Positions 8,245-16,121 are shown, counted from the first letter of the stretch. The stretch is DNA of 19,650 nt from Motiliproteus sp036960405 (GCA_036960405.1 JBALWS010000087.1:1-19650); one strand, 5' to 3'. Numbers and translations: made by a program. The notes: a model not told the origin generated them from the letters alone.

Positions 8245-8576
8245 AACACCGTTACCAGTCCTTTCGGACAGTTCGACGCTCTCGAGCATCTCGTGCGAAG
8301 GCATACTCTGATAGCTTCAGGATCGTGGCACTCACTTGCCGGAAAACGAGTGAAGCCGCATATTTTCAGGCATAGCACGGCGATAGAGCTGCTGCACCAT
8401 GGCGTTGATCAATCGGTAATTGTGCTTTGGCTCGGACATGAATACGTTGAGACGACACAGATCCACATGCACACCGATCTACGTCTCAAGGAAAAGGCGC
8501 TCGCACGGCTCCAGCCTCCAAATCAGGATGCTATCGCCCGGACGACAAGCTTTTTGCCTTCCTTAAGGCCCTGTAG
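8245..8576 (+). pseudogene. Tyrosine recombinase (phage-integrase family) C-terminal remnant, frameshifted and lacking the catalytic Tyr
   Basis: Only the catalytic C-terminus survives. HIFRHSTA (box II H-x-x-R), HGVDQSVIVLWLGHE and ETTQIHMHTDLRLKEKALA are typical of integrases whose relatives read TTQIYLHADLALKEKAL. The catalytic tyrosine position is histidine, codon CAC at 8464-8466, one T-to-C change from TAC. After PPN (about 8520) the true frame shifts: YRPDDKLFAFLKAL followed by TAG at 8574-8576 matches the usual C-terminus of this family in another frame. The 5' part of the gene is missing and the frame is blocked by a stop at 8242. It is certainly inactive, and is a scar of past integration or transposition. 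Confidence 0.85.
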
Positions 8577-8643
8577 ATTATTCCTAATAGCCGGGCCGGA
8601 ATGCTACCAATCTCAAGGCTTGCGACATCCGGGCGAGGAATAT

Positions 8644-8704
8644 GACAAACGCGCAATTTTCAGCGTTGCCGCCCACACACAGAAGGCTGTGAATTACCTT
8701 CACA
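8644..8704 (+). repeat. Second copy of a 61-bp diverged direct repeat (partner 5831-5891)
   Basis: 47 of 61 bases match the copy at 5831-5891 (my manual count) with no gaps. Both encode the same pattern (DKR-x-IF-x-x-AAH-x-Q-x-AVNYL) and both are followed shortly by a stop codon. This suggests two diverged ends of one mobile-element protein family, not a recent duplication. It lies 67 bp after the recombinase remnant. Confidence 0.6.
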
Positions 8705-8966
8705 AGCGGTAATCCAGCAGCATGATAGCTCCGTAGTGCGGCATTACTGTGGTAATTAGCGTAAGACTACCATTTTTACCATCCTGCCTGATCTCTGCTA
8801 TACCTACGCTTAATACAGAGCTACTGAGAGTTCGTATCAGGGAGTGATGAGGTTGGCCATGAAGGGCTAACCCCCGCCTGAAATCCCCCTCTGCCACAGC
8901 GGCAGCCAGCACAAACATAACTGCGATGAAGATGTCTGTATCGCTCAATCCATGGAGGGTTGCGAG

Positions 8967-10802
8967 ATGTCCGAATTTCCTGTCACAAAATTTGATGGCT
9001 TTGAACTGAATGTCGCGGCTGATATGCCGGATGACCGGGACTGGTACTACACAGCCCCGCCGATACAGCTTGATCCATCGCTCCCGGTTCCATCAAATCT
9101 CAACATACTTGATCAAAAATCAGAAGGTGCTTGTACCGGCTTTGGTCTTGCCGCAGTCATTAACCTGCTTAACCAGAATCGGAGACGGGAAGTCACGGTG
9201 AGTGCCCGTATGCTTTATGAGATGGCTCGAAAATTTGATGAGTGGCCCGGTGAAGCTTATTCCGGTTCATCCTGTCGGGGAGCCATCAAAGGCTTTTCCA
9301 ACATGGGTGTCTGCCAAGACTCCGAGTGGCCTTATGAAGAAAGAAAGCCTGGTGAGTTGACAGTCTCCGCAGCACAAAGCGCCAGATCCAATACGATTGG
9401 AGCGTATTACAGATTAAGCCGCAGGATAAGTGACTATCACGCGGCGCTGAATGAAGCTGGGGCTATTTTCTGCTCAGCAACCGTTCATAGTGGTTGGTCA
9501 CGTAGCGAGTGCCGAAATGGCGTTATACCTTATCGTTCAGGCAATACGGGTGGTCATGCCTTCGCTATTGTTGGCTACAACGAGGATGGCTTTTTTGTTC
9601 AAAATTCATGGGACACCGTTTGGGGAAAAAACGGAGTTGCCTTGTGGAGCTATGAAGACTGGCAGGAAAACCTCAAAGATGGCTGGGTCTTAAACCTTGC
9701 CCTGCCGACACCGCAGATCTGGTATAAGGGGGAGGCCCAGTCAGGGCGAGCTACTGGTGGTGGATCAAACATCGGCAACAAACCGTCGCGCGGACAGATT
9801 GCAGGCCATTTTGCCCATATCGATGATGGCAAATTCCATGATTCAGGACGGTATTGGAGCAATCTATCAGACGTTAAAACCACTGCAAAGAAACTTTTGA
9901 AAAGTACAAAATATGATCATCTTCTCCTCTACGCACATGGCGGTTTGAACAGCCCTGCCGATTCTGCAGAGCGCATTGCGTCCATGCGGGATGTCTTTAA
10001 GGAAAACGGCATCTACCCCTTCCACTTTATGTATGACACAGGGATTCTGGAAGAGCTTAAGGACATTATTATTTCCCGTGGGAAGCGAGCCGGGGAACGG
10101 ACTGCTGGGCTTGTCGACATGTGGGATAAAATTCTGGAACGTCTGGCCAGACCGTTAGGACGTGCCCTGTGGCGTGAGATGAAATATGGAGCAGAAAAAG
10201 GGTTCGACCCAAATCGGGCCGGAACAGAAACGCTTCTGGCCTTCAATGATGTGATGACTAGAGAGGAGACTCCTCTACAAGTTCATTTGGTGGGGCATAG
10301 TACCGGGGCAATCTTGATTGCGAACCTGCTTAAAGAGCTTGCGAACCAGTCCCCTAATTTACGTATTAAGACTTGTAGCCTCATGGCTCCCGCCGCCACA
10401 GTTGATTTGTTTGACAAGCATTACAAGCCTTACCTCGTTAGCAGTGGTAGTTCCTTCGGTATAAATAAGATGGCTATCTATAACCTGACGGACGAGTTGG
10501 AACGCGATGATTCCGTAGGGCCTTATCGTAAATCATTACTGTATTTTGTATCGCGGTCTTTTGAAGAAGATACACCGGCTCCAATTCTGGGGATGCAGAA
10601 TTATAGCAAAGACGTTGCAAAGCAAAGCCCATCATCGCTGGAAGTGCTGTATAGCCATGGGGATGGTGGAACAGAGGCCAGCACGACAAGCCAGACGCAT
10701 GGAGGCTTTGATAACGACCCTGCGACTTTAAACGACATTCTGAAACGTGTTTTGGGGAAAGAGCCTAGGCGGCCCTTCAGGGACTCGGATCTGGACTACT
10801 GA
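8967..10802 (+). CDS. Papain-like (C1A) cysteine peptidase fused to an alpha/beta hydrolase
   Basis: 611 residues. The N-terminal half (about 30-245) is a papain-like peptidase with Q50 and C56 (LDQKSEGACTGFG), H197 (GGHAFAIVGY) and N213 (NSWDTVWG), all in papain order. The C-terminal half (about 310-580) is an alpha/beta hydrolase with an oxyanion HGG (LLLYAHGGLNSP) and nucleophile S445 in GHSTG. The likely acid is D509 (YNLTDE) and the likely histidine H578 (THGGFDN). No signal peptide is seen, so it is probably cytoplasmic. The start ATG at 8967 is preferred over the in-frame ATG at 8952 because GGAGGG (8954-8959) lies 7 nt before it. It leads a plus-strand run of genes, 13 bp ahead of the DUF2278 gene. 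Both active sites look intact; substrates are unknown. Confidence 0.9.
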   Translation: MSEFPVTKFDGFELNVAADMPDDRDWYYTAPPIQLDPSLPVPSNLNILDQKSEGACTGFGLAAVINLLNQNRRREVTVSARMLYEMARKFDEWPGEAYSGSSCRGAIKGFSNMGVCQDSEWPYEERKPGELTVSAAQSARSNTIGAYYRLSRRISDYHAALNEAGAIFCSATVHSGWSRSECRNGVIPYRSGNTGGHAFAIVGYNEDGFFVQNSWDTVWGKNGVALWSYEDWQENLKDGWVLNLALPTPQIWYKGEAQSGRATGGGSNIGNKPSRGQIAGHFAHIDDGKFHDSGRYWSNLSDVKTTAKKLLKSTKYDHLLLYAHGGLNSPADSAERIASMRDVFKENGIYPFHFMYDTGILEELKDIIISRGKRAGERTAGLVDMWDKILERLARPLGRALWREMKYGAEKGFDPNRAGTETLLAFNDVMTREETPLQVHLVGHSTGAILIANLLKELANQSPNLRIKTCSLMAPAATVDLFDKHYKPYLVSSGSSFGINKMAIYNLTDELERDDSVGPYRKSLLYFVSRSFEEDTPAPILGMQNYSKDVAKQSPSSLEVLYSHGDGGTEASTTSQTHGGFDNDPATLNDILKRVLGKEPRRPFRDSDLDY

Positions 10803-10815
10803 AAAGGATTTTATC

Positions 10816-11874
10816 ATGTCTTTAAATCGTTACGGGGTACTCGTAGGAAAGGCAATAGATGTAAAACTGGGCTCTGGATCGTCACCGCATTATCAGGTTC
10901 TCACTGTTGATGATGACGTCAAATACCGTATTTCCATTAACGTTAAATCAAAAGCATTTCCCTCGGAGTTGTTGTACCTGATTGATGAGTCATTCAACCA
11001 CCCTGTAACGGATCTGATTGCTGATAAGCCTTTCGGTTTTCATGAGGTAGATAGTGGAGCGGATGGTGAATCGCTAGATTTTATCCGGGGCAACCTCTTT
11101 GATCCGGCTCATATGGTGGCGTTGGCCCATGATATTCCGGGGCCTGATAACGATCTTAACGAAAAGATCGACTTCCACATCAGGCGCGCAATCGCCGATG
11201 AGACTGCTGTTGTTTATGCTTTCGGAGAACGTTGGGGGCCAGAGAGCAATAAGAGTGACAGATATTTTGGCTTCCGCCCCGGTAACGGCATTCATGATAT
11301 CCATATGAATCAGGGCAACCTGCCGCAATGGCAAGGGGATGATGGCGTCTGGCAGGATGGGGGGTTGCTGATCCATTTTCCGACAAACAACCAGTGGGTC
11401 GGTATATTCCTGGCCTTTCAGTCACAGTCCTGGCATACCGATGACCAGACCGGGCACACAATTGCAGGGCCAGGGGATGAACATTTCCCGCCCGTTATTC
11501 CTGATGACCCGGATGAGCCCAGGCCTCTGCCACAGGCTACGGGGCATATCAGAATTATTGCTGCCCTGGTTAATCCCAAAGGAAACGAGCCGGGACATGA
11601 AATTGTGTATCTGCTCAATATCACCTCGCAGGATATTGACCTGGCGGGTTGGAGCATTAAAGACAAACTTAAGCGCTCTGAGTCTCTGGACGGTGAGTCT
11701 ATCGAGGCCAGAGGGCTCCTGAAGGTCACTCTTTCCGGTCAGACTGCGGCATTGTCAAATAAGGGAGGGCTCATCACGTTAATTGATGCACAGGGGCTCA
11801 AAGTTGACGGTGTTAGTTACACGAAAGAGCAGGCCAGAAGGAAAGAGGACTGGTTGGTTACCTTTTCGAAGTGA
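10816..11874 (+). CDS. DUF2278 (YukJ-like) protein with C-terminal lamin-tail domain
   Basis: 352 residues. Residues ~5-214 match the DUF2278/YukJ pattern (YGVLVGKAIDVKLG, GNLFDPAHM, GIHDIHMNQGN, NQWVGIFLAFQSQ, WHTDD). Residues ~243-350 are a lamin-tail domain (LTD): ALVNPKGNEPGHEIVYLLN, DLAGWSIKDK, LSNKGGLITLID. LTDs are Ig-like adhesion or scaffolding domains known in bacteria beside membrane or secreted hydrolases. No signal peptide or membrane helix is seen. The start at 10816 follows AAGGA (10804-10808) by 7 nt; the longer frame from 10747 overlaps the upstream gene and has no SD. Only 13 bp separate it from the peptidase-lipase gene, so the two are probably co-transcribed. The enzymatic role of DUF2278 is not known to me. 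Confidence 0.9.
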   Translation: MSLNRYGVLVGKAIDVKLGSGSSPHYQVLTVDDDVKYRISINVKSKAFPSELLYLIDESFNHPVTDLIADKPFGFHEVDSGADGESLDFIRGNLFDPAHMVALAHDIPGPDNDLNEKIDFHIRRAIADETAVVYAFGERWGPESNKSDRYFGFRPGNGIHDIHMNQGNLPQWQGDDGVWQDGGLLIHFPTNNQWVGIFLAFQSQSWHTDDQTGHTIAGPGDEHFPPVIPDDPDEPRPLPQATGHIRIIAALVNPKGNEPGHEIVYLLNITSQDIDLAGWSIKDKLKRSESLDGESIEARGLLKVTLSGQTAALSNKGGLITLIDAQGLKVDGVSYTKEQARRKEDWLVTFSK

Positions 11875-11881
11875 TTTTCAT

Positions 11882-11918
11882 GGTCGGAGGGCTGTATTAG
11901 TACAGAAATCTCCCGGCC
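11882..11918 (+). other. Two-tier hairpin between the LTD and MBL genes
   Basis: The inner stem is CTGTA/TACAG (11892-11896, 11901-11905) with loop TTAG. An outer stem GGTCGG (11882-11887) / CCGGCC (11913-11918) has one G-U pair. No U tract follows, so it is not a standard terminator. It could be an mRNA processing or stability element, or chance. Confidence 0.3.
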
Positions 11919-11949
11919 ACAGCCGATAAGTATGATGTAGGAAGCAGTC

Positions 11950-13161
11950 ATGAATAGTGTTCTGTTCGCAATTATTATTCTACTGCCAGCCCTGGCATGG
12001 GCGGATATCGTTATTTCCAGGCCAGAAGTCACCAGTCATGTAACTGTCCGTACTTCTGCTTCATCACAAAGTTCGAAACTCGGTGAGCTTCGCCCCGGAC
12101 AGTCTCTGCCATATGCGGGGTCGGTAAGCCGCTGGCATAAAGTTGAGTTGCCTGGCAATCAGACGGGCTTTGTCAGTAAGCGCTGGACGACAGTCAAAGA
12201 TGCTACCGCTTCCTTTTTCAGTACAGAAGCGTTCACCGTCCATTTTCTTGATGTCGGGGTAGGAGATGCTGCGATCATCGATATTGGAGACAGGGAAGTC
12301 ATCATTGATGGCGGTAACTATATCAATGACATCTATGACTACATTACTGAAACGGGAATTGTGGACGGGCCAATAGAGCTGGCCATTGTTACCCATGGTG
12401 ATCAGGACCACTGGAAGGGCTTGTCGCGGCTGCTGGGGCATGACCGGGTTGTCGATAATCCCTATGAGGTTCTTGAATACTGGGACCCAGGCTATGACCG
12501 TGACTGCAATCTTCCGGCCAGACCTACTGGCAGGGCAAATTATCTGGCGTTTGTGGAAAAGGTAAAGCAGAGCCTTGCCCCGCAGCAATTCAAACGTCCA
12601 CTGGAAAATTTTCACCCACCAATGGATCAGACCGGCAATCTGTCAGTATTCTCCATTCCATCAATTCCAGAGATCCGCTTCACAGTACTTCATTCAGAGG
12701 CTAGTCCTGCTCAAACCTCATGTTCCTACATGATTAATAACGCTTCTATCGTGCTGATGGTTGAAATTGACGGTATCAGGATGCTGTTTACCGGGGATGC
12801 CAACGGTAAAGGCAGACAGGAGCTAACTGATGCAGGAGCGTCCCATGTTGAGAAGCAGCTGCTGGATGCCGCCAACCTGATTGGGGAGGGCGTACTACAG
12901 GCCAATTTGCTGAAAGTACCTCATCACGGTAGCGAAACCGCTAATACACAGGACTTCATTAAAGCCGTTAACCCCGACTACGTCATTATATCCGCCGCAA
13001 CCAACCACCACTTACCAAAGCAAACAGTGATTGACCGCTATATAAGCCCACAGCGGGTGATATTACGAACAGACCGTAATCACGCCCGTATGAGAGATCA
13101 TATTATCTGCGGAAAAACAGAAGGGGTATTTGATTGTCAGTATGCCTCGAACATTAATTAA
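11950..13161 (+). CDS. Secreted SH3b + metallo-beta-lactamase-fold hydrolase (ComEC-like MBL domain)
   Basis: 403 residues. A Sec signal peptide is clear (residues 1-18, hydrophobic core then AWA before D19), so the mature protein is periplasmic or exported. A bacterial SH3 (SH3b) domain spans ~20-85 (VTVRTSASSQSSKLGEL, GFVSKRWTTV). The MBL hydrolase follows (~94-385), with FLDVGVGDAAI, H149-x-D151-x-D153-H154 (THGDQDHWKG), TGD at 281-283, and HHG at 325-327 (LLKVPHHGSETA). These motifs match the ComEC/Rec2-type and related MBL hydrolases that act on nucleic acids or phosphoesters. There is no ComEC channel, so this is a free-standing enzyme. A GGAAG (11940-11944) sits 5 nt before the ATG. 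Its downstream partner is a membrane protein 56 bp later. Confidence 0.9.
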   Translation: MNSVLFAIIILLPALAWADIVISRPEVTSHVTVRTSASSQSSKLGELRPGQSLPYAGSVSRWHKVELPGNQTGFVSKRWTTVKDATASFFSTEAFTVHFLDVGVGDAAIIDIGDREVIIDGGNYINDIYDYITETGIVDGPIELAIVTHGDQDHWKGLSRLLGHDRVVDNPYEVLEYWDPGYDRDCNLPARPTGRANYLAFVEKVKQSLAPQQFKRPLENFHPPMDQTGNLSVFSIPSIPEIRFTVLHSEASPAQTSCSYMINNASIVLMVEIDGIRMLFTGDANGKGRQELTDAGASHVEKQLLDAANLIGEGVLQANLLKVPHHGSETANTQDFIKAVNPDYVIISAATNHHLPKQTVIDRYISPQRVILRTDRNHARMRDHIICGKTEGVFDCQYASNIN

Positions 13162-13217
13162 GTCATACGGTAGAGGTATTAATGCTAAATAAATCATAAA
13201 GCGTCGAGGGGGCTATC

Positions 13218-14048
13218 ATGGAAAAGTGGCAAGTTATTTTGTTGTTGTTACTCGGTTTGGTTCTTCTAGCCATCGCTGTTTTTTTGCGTTTACACTATGG
13301 CGACAAATACGAGTTAAAAACGCTTGATCTTGTCCTGGTTATTTTACCGCTCATATTTGTGTTGCTGATCAGTGGAAAAATGAAAGTGCTGGAAGCCTTT
13401 GGGATTAAAGCTGATTTTTCAGAGCTGTTTGCCCATGCTGCAAAAACAACAATTGAGAAGCAGGTGGATAGTAAAAAATTCCCGGAAGTGGATGAGGTTG
13501 TAAATATGCTGGAGATGGCTTCCAAAGGCGGAGTCAGAGAAATACCTGGACTTATTGAAAATAAAACTGAGGCTCTGGTATTTCGGCTTGGTCACCGTGG
13601 CTATTATGGCCCGGCAATTCAAGAGTATTTTGACGCTTTGCAAGCAAGCTCATATCTTCAATATTTTATTGTCATTGATAGAGAAGGGAAGTTGTTCGGA
13701 ATTTATGATGTTCCTGACTTGGCAATATATTTTCAGAGCGATCGTGACCATCCCTATGAGAAGTTTGCTGAATGGTTAAATCAGGCCGATGAAGATTCCC
13801 AACGAGCGCTTAAAAAACTGCCTGGATTTATTGAAGCAGATCAGGCCGTACCGCGTGAAATGAGTAAGCAGGACACGCTAAAACGTATGGATACGCTGCG
13901 TGTGGACAGTTTGCCTGTTGTCGATGATAGAGGTTTTTTTGTCGGGACTGTAGATCGCTCCCAGCTTACTGCGAGCTTGATCCTTGATGTGGTTAGTCGT
14001 TTTGAGGGGGGGGGGCCAACAATGACAAACCATAAAACTGGAATATGA
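13218..14048 (+). CDS. Two-helix inner-membrane protein with CBS-like C-terminal region
   Basis: 276 residues. Two hydrophobic segments (about residues 5-23 and 37-52) anchor it. The cytoplasmic part includes an amphipathic stretch, then a CBS-like signature near the C-terminus (DTLKRMDTLRVDSLPVVDDRGFFVGTV). CBS domains usually sense adenine nucleotides, so it may be a membrane-bound sensor or regulator for the neighbouring hydrolases; this is inferred from position. The start follows a strong GAGGGGG (13206-13212). The gene is very AT-rich (one 60-base row is about 38 percent GC) compared with the efflux genes. A run of ten Gs (14006-14015) near the 3' end puts the last residues at risk of slippage. 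I do not recognise a named family. Confidence 0.75.
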   Translation: MEKWQVILLLLLGLVLLAIAVFLRLHYGDKYELKTLDLVLVILPLIFVLLISGKMKVLEAFGIKADFSELFAHAAKTTIEKQVDSKKFPEVDEVVNMLEMASKGGVREIPGLIENKTEALVFRLGHRGYYGPAIQEYFDALQASSYLQYFIVIDREGKLFGIYDVPDLAIYFQSDRDHPYEKFAEWLNQADEDSQRALKKLPGFIEADQAVPREMSKQDTLKRMDTLRVDSLPVVDDRGFFVGTVDRSQLTASLILDVVSRFEGGGPTMTNHKTGI

Positions 14049-14194
14049 TTGAAAGAAAAAACCTAAGAATAATGTCATGTGGAACCTATTGCAGAGTTTT
14101 AGCAATGTGCAGCAAGCGACCATCGAGCGGATGGAACGATTAGCAGTGCCACCAAGCGTTCCACACGGGCGCTTTCATCTACAAAGGAGCGGCC

Positions 14195-14251
14195 ATGCCT
14201 CAGATGTTGCAGCAACTTCGGGAATTGGCCCCAAATGTTAGAAGCGTTTAA
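14195..14251 (+). CDS. Possible 18-residue leader or small peptide
   Basis: ATG at 14195 is preceded by AAAGGAG (14183-14189) at a 5-nt gap, a better Shine-Dalgarno than many genes here. The frame ends 25 nt before the nuclease ATG. The peptide (MPQMLQQLRELAPNVRSV) is too short to classify. It may be a leader ORF, a decayed gene or chance. Confidence 0.2.
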   Translation: MPQMLQQLRELAPNVRSV

Positions 14252-14276
14252 AGAGCGATCGTAGAAGGGTCTAGTG

Positions 14277-15668
14277 ATGCTTACGTTTTTTCAAATCTCT
14301 TTTCTGATAGTTCTGGCCGCAGCAGTATGCTTTTTTTCAGCTTGGCGTTATTTTTCTGGAGGGACATGGTGGCTTGCAGTCGTGGTTGCACTCTTGGCAT
14401 ACGTAGGTGTGTTGTCAGGTTTCTTTCTTGGAAGTCCCGATGCATGGCATAAAAAGGGCATTCAACTCGTTTTCGACTTCGCGCTCTCCAGCCAGCCCCG
14501 CGTAGCACTTTCTTTGGTGCTTCTTATCGGGATCACGGGTTATTTAGGCGTCCTCGCCTACAAAGCACGTCCAGCTGACACTGCCTACTATGAGGTCCGC
14601 GTCTACAACAATGTGGACCTGCCCAGTCATTATCACGTCGGCTCGAAAGTGACAATACATTCGAGAACAGACGGTCTTACACATTTGGAAACCGTAGGTG
14701 ATGACGGTGCTGCGGTATTTCGATCTTTGGTGGTCCCCACCACACTGACCTATCAGCTTGAAGTAACACTGGCCACACCGCCATTTATGACCGGGGGGAA
14801 TGATGAAATTGCCCGTTTACCCCGTCAATTGGCTATAGATACGGCAACAGTTTCGAATGAAAAACGGCTTCCCGTTTCGCCGATCTTTGCAGAACCTATT
14901 TTGGTCACTATTCCTCGTCCGACAAATTATCTGGTCGATGTTGATGAAAGAGGCGATGAAATCCTGCAGGTTGGGAACGCTCCGTGGGGCGTCCCACGAG
15001 CCGACCTCATTCTCAACCGTTTGGGATACGTGCTTGGTTACGATCTCAAACTAAGACTGCCGAGCTGGGTCGCCTATTCAATTGGACCGACTAAGCAGAG
15101 TGTTCCTCGGGCTCAGAAATTTATTGCGGATCCCGCCATTGCTAGAGAAAAGCAGGCTAGTCCCTCAGACTATCGGCAGACTGGTTATGATCGCGGGCAC
15201 ATGATCTCCCCGGCTGACCTTTTCTTCAAAGGGCCTCTAACTGTGCAAGAGGCATTTTACATGTCAACTGTGACACCGCAGACTCCTTGGCTTAATAGGC
15301 GCTTATGGCGAAACCTTGAAGTTCTAGTTCGAGAGGCAGTTCAATCCCGTCAGCAACCAGCATTTGTCATTGCTGGGCCACTATTCATTGGTTCACCTGA
15401 AGATCCGAACTTCGAATTCGAAACGATTGGAGAGGGGCGGATTCCTGTCCCAACCCATTTCTTTCGAATTATTGCCATGCCAACACAGGATGGAAAGGTG
15501 GACGCATTTGGCCTGATTGTACCTAACGCGAACGATGGAGCATTGGAACTCACTCATTACATGGTACCAATTCGCGAGATTGAACATAAAAGCGGTCTCA
15601 AATTCTTTTCCCTCCTTGGTGCGCAAGCTATGGATAGGATAAAGGATGATATTGGCATGCTGTGGTAA
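14277..15668 (+). CDS. Membrane-anchored DNA/RNA non-specific endonuclease (beta-beta-alpha-Me, NUC family)
   Basis: 463 residues. Three hydrophobic helices (about 3-22, 32-52, 76-96) are followed by an Ig- or carboxypeptidase-regulatory-like beta segment (about 103-215). The C-terminal nuclease (about 230-463) carries the DRGH motif at 305-308 (YDRGHMISPADL), with H308 as the general base. N340, W344 and E348 (WLNRRLWRNLE) match the metal-binding asparagine and nearby helix of this family. Positive residues in the TM2-TM3 loop (HKK) suggest the nuclease faces the periplasm, as for surface nucleases; this is a prediction. The start at 14277 follows AAGGG (14265-14269) by 7 nt. It degrades or nicks nucleic acid at the envelope, and is the last gene of the island. 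Confidence 0.9.
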   Translation: MLTFFQISFLIVLAAAVCFFSAWRYFSGGTWWLAVVVALLAYVGVLSGFFLGSPDAWHKKGIQLVFDFALSSQPRVALSLVLLIGITGYLGVLAYKARPADTAYYEVRVYNNVDLPSHYHVGSKVTIHSRTDGLTHLETVGDDGAAVFRSLVVPTTLTYQLEVTLATPPFMTGGNDEIARLPRQLAIDTATVSNEKRLPVSPIFAEPILVTIPRPTNYLVDVDERGDEILQVGNAPWGVPRADLILNRLGYVLGYDLKLRLPSWVAYSIGPTKQSVPRAQKFIADPAIAREKQASPSDYRQTGYDRGHMISPADLFFKGPLTVQEAFYMSTVTPQTPWLNRRLWRNLEVLVREAVQSRQQPAFVIAGPLFIGSPEDPNFEFETIGEGRIPVPTHFFRIIAMPTQDGKVDAFGLIVPNANDGALELTHYMVPIREIEHKSGLKFFSLLGAQAMDRIKDDIGMLW

Positions 15669-16084
15669 AAATCAGAACACATAGTGGTCTCGCCTGCTTT
15701 GGTCAGTAACATCTACAGAGCAGCCGAAGAACCTTAGATAGTAGATCAGCTCGCTCTTAGCCTCTCAGTATGAACTAAATTCAATTTAATGATGGACGTA
15801 GTAGCCACCGCTGCCCGAGGGTGGGGGGTTTATGAGAGGTCATCCGACTTCAGCTCCTGCGCCCTTTGCAGACTTTTTGCGGGAGATTCGACCTGCCTGA
15901 TGTAAATCAGCCCAGCTTCTCGATTGCGGACGTTCTCAGCACCGCCTGCAATATTTAACCTTTCTTCAAACCAGACGCTATTTTAATGGCGTTGCAGTAC
16001 TCATTCTTCTGCCGTCGGTGTGACTCGTTCTAGTGCATCGCTTACTGGGAACTTAAGCCTTCGTCAGGTAGTAAGGTTTAATTA
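15669..16084. other. Intergenic stretch with no recognised gene
   Basis: Between the nuclease gene and marR. No credible open frame, RNA or CRISPR is seen. The stretch CCACCGCTGCCCGAGGGTGGGG (15818-15839 region) could form a small hairpin but has no U tract. It may contain decayed mobile DNA that I cannot identify. Confidence 0.4.
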
Positions 16085-16114
16085 TTGACAGATAAATGCA
16101 TATGCATGTATGGT
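16085..16114 (+). promoter_or_regulatory. Candidate marR promoter overlapping its operator
   Basis: A consensus -35 TTGACA (16085-16090) is 18 nt from a moderate -10 TATGGT (16109-16114). The perfect palindrome ATGCATATGCAT (16096-16107) fills the spacer, where a bound repressor would block RNA polymerase. The predicted transcript would begin near 16121, close to the ATG at 16122. Confidence 0.45.
16096..16107. promoter_or_regulatory. Candidate MarR operator 1
   Basis: Perfect 12-bp palindrome ATGCATATGCAT in the marR promoter. The same palindrome and its neighbour GTAT..GGTTG recur inverted at 16573-16594, after marR. Confidence 0.6.
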
Positions 16115-16121
16115 TGTTTGC

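Noticed and set aside
8700..8948. Minus-strand open frame of 82 codons before the papain-like gene
   Set aside because: Starts at TTG, has no Shine-Dalgarno and no recognised similarity; a chance frame in an intergenic region is more likely, though a small membrane protein cannot be excluded.
8952..8966. Upstream in-frame ATG of the papain-like gene
   Set aside because: GGAGGG at 8954-8959 overlaps this ATG and is correctly spaced for the ATG at 8967.
12064..12615. Minus-strand frame of 183 codons
   Set aside because: Antisense to the SH3b-MBL gene, which has signal peptide and active-site motifs.
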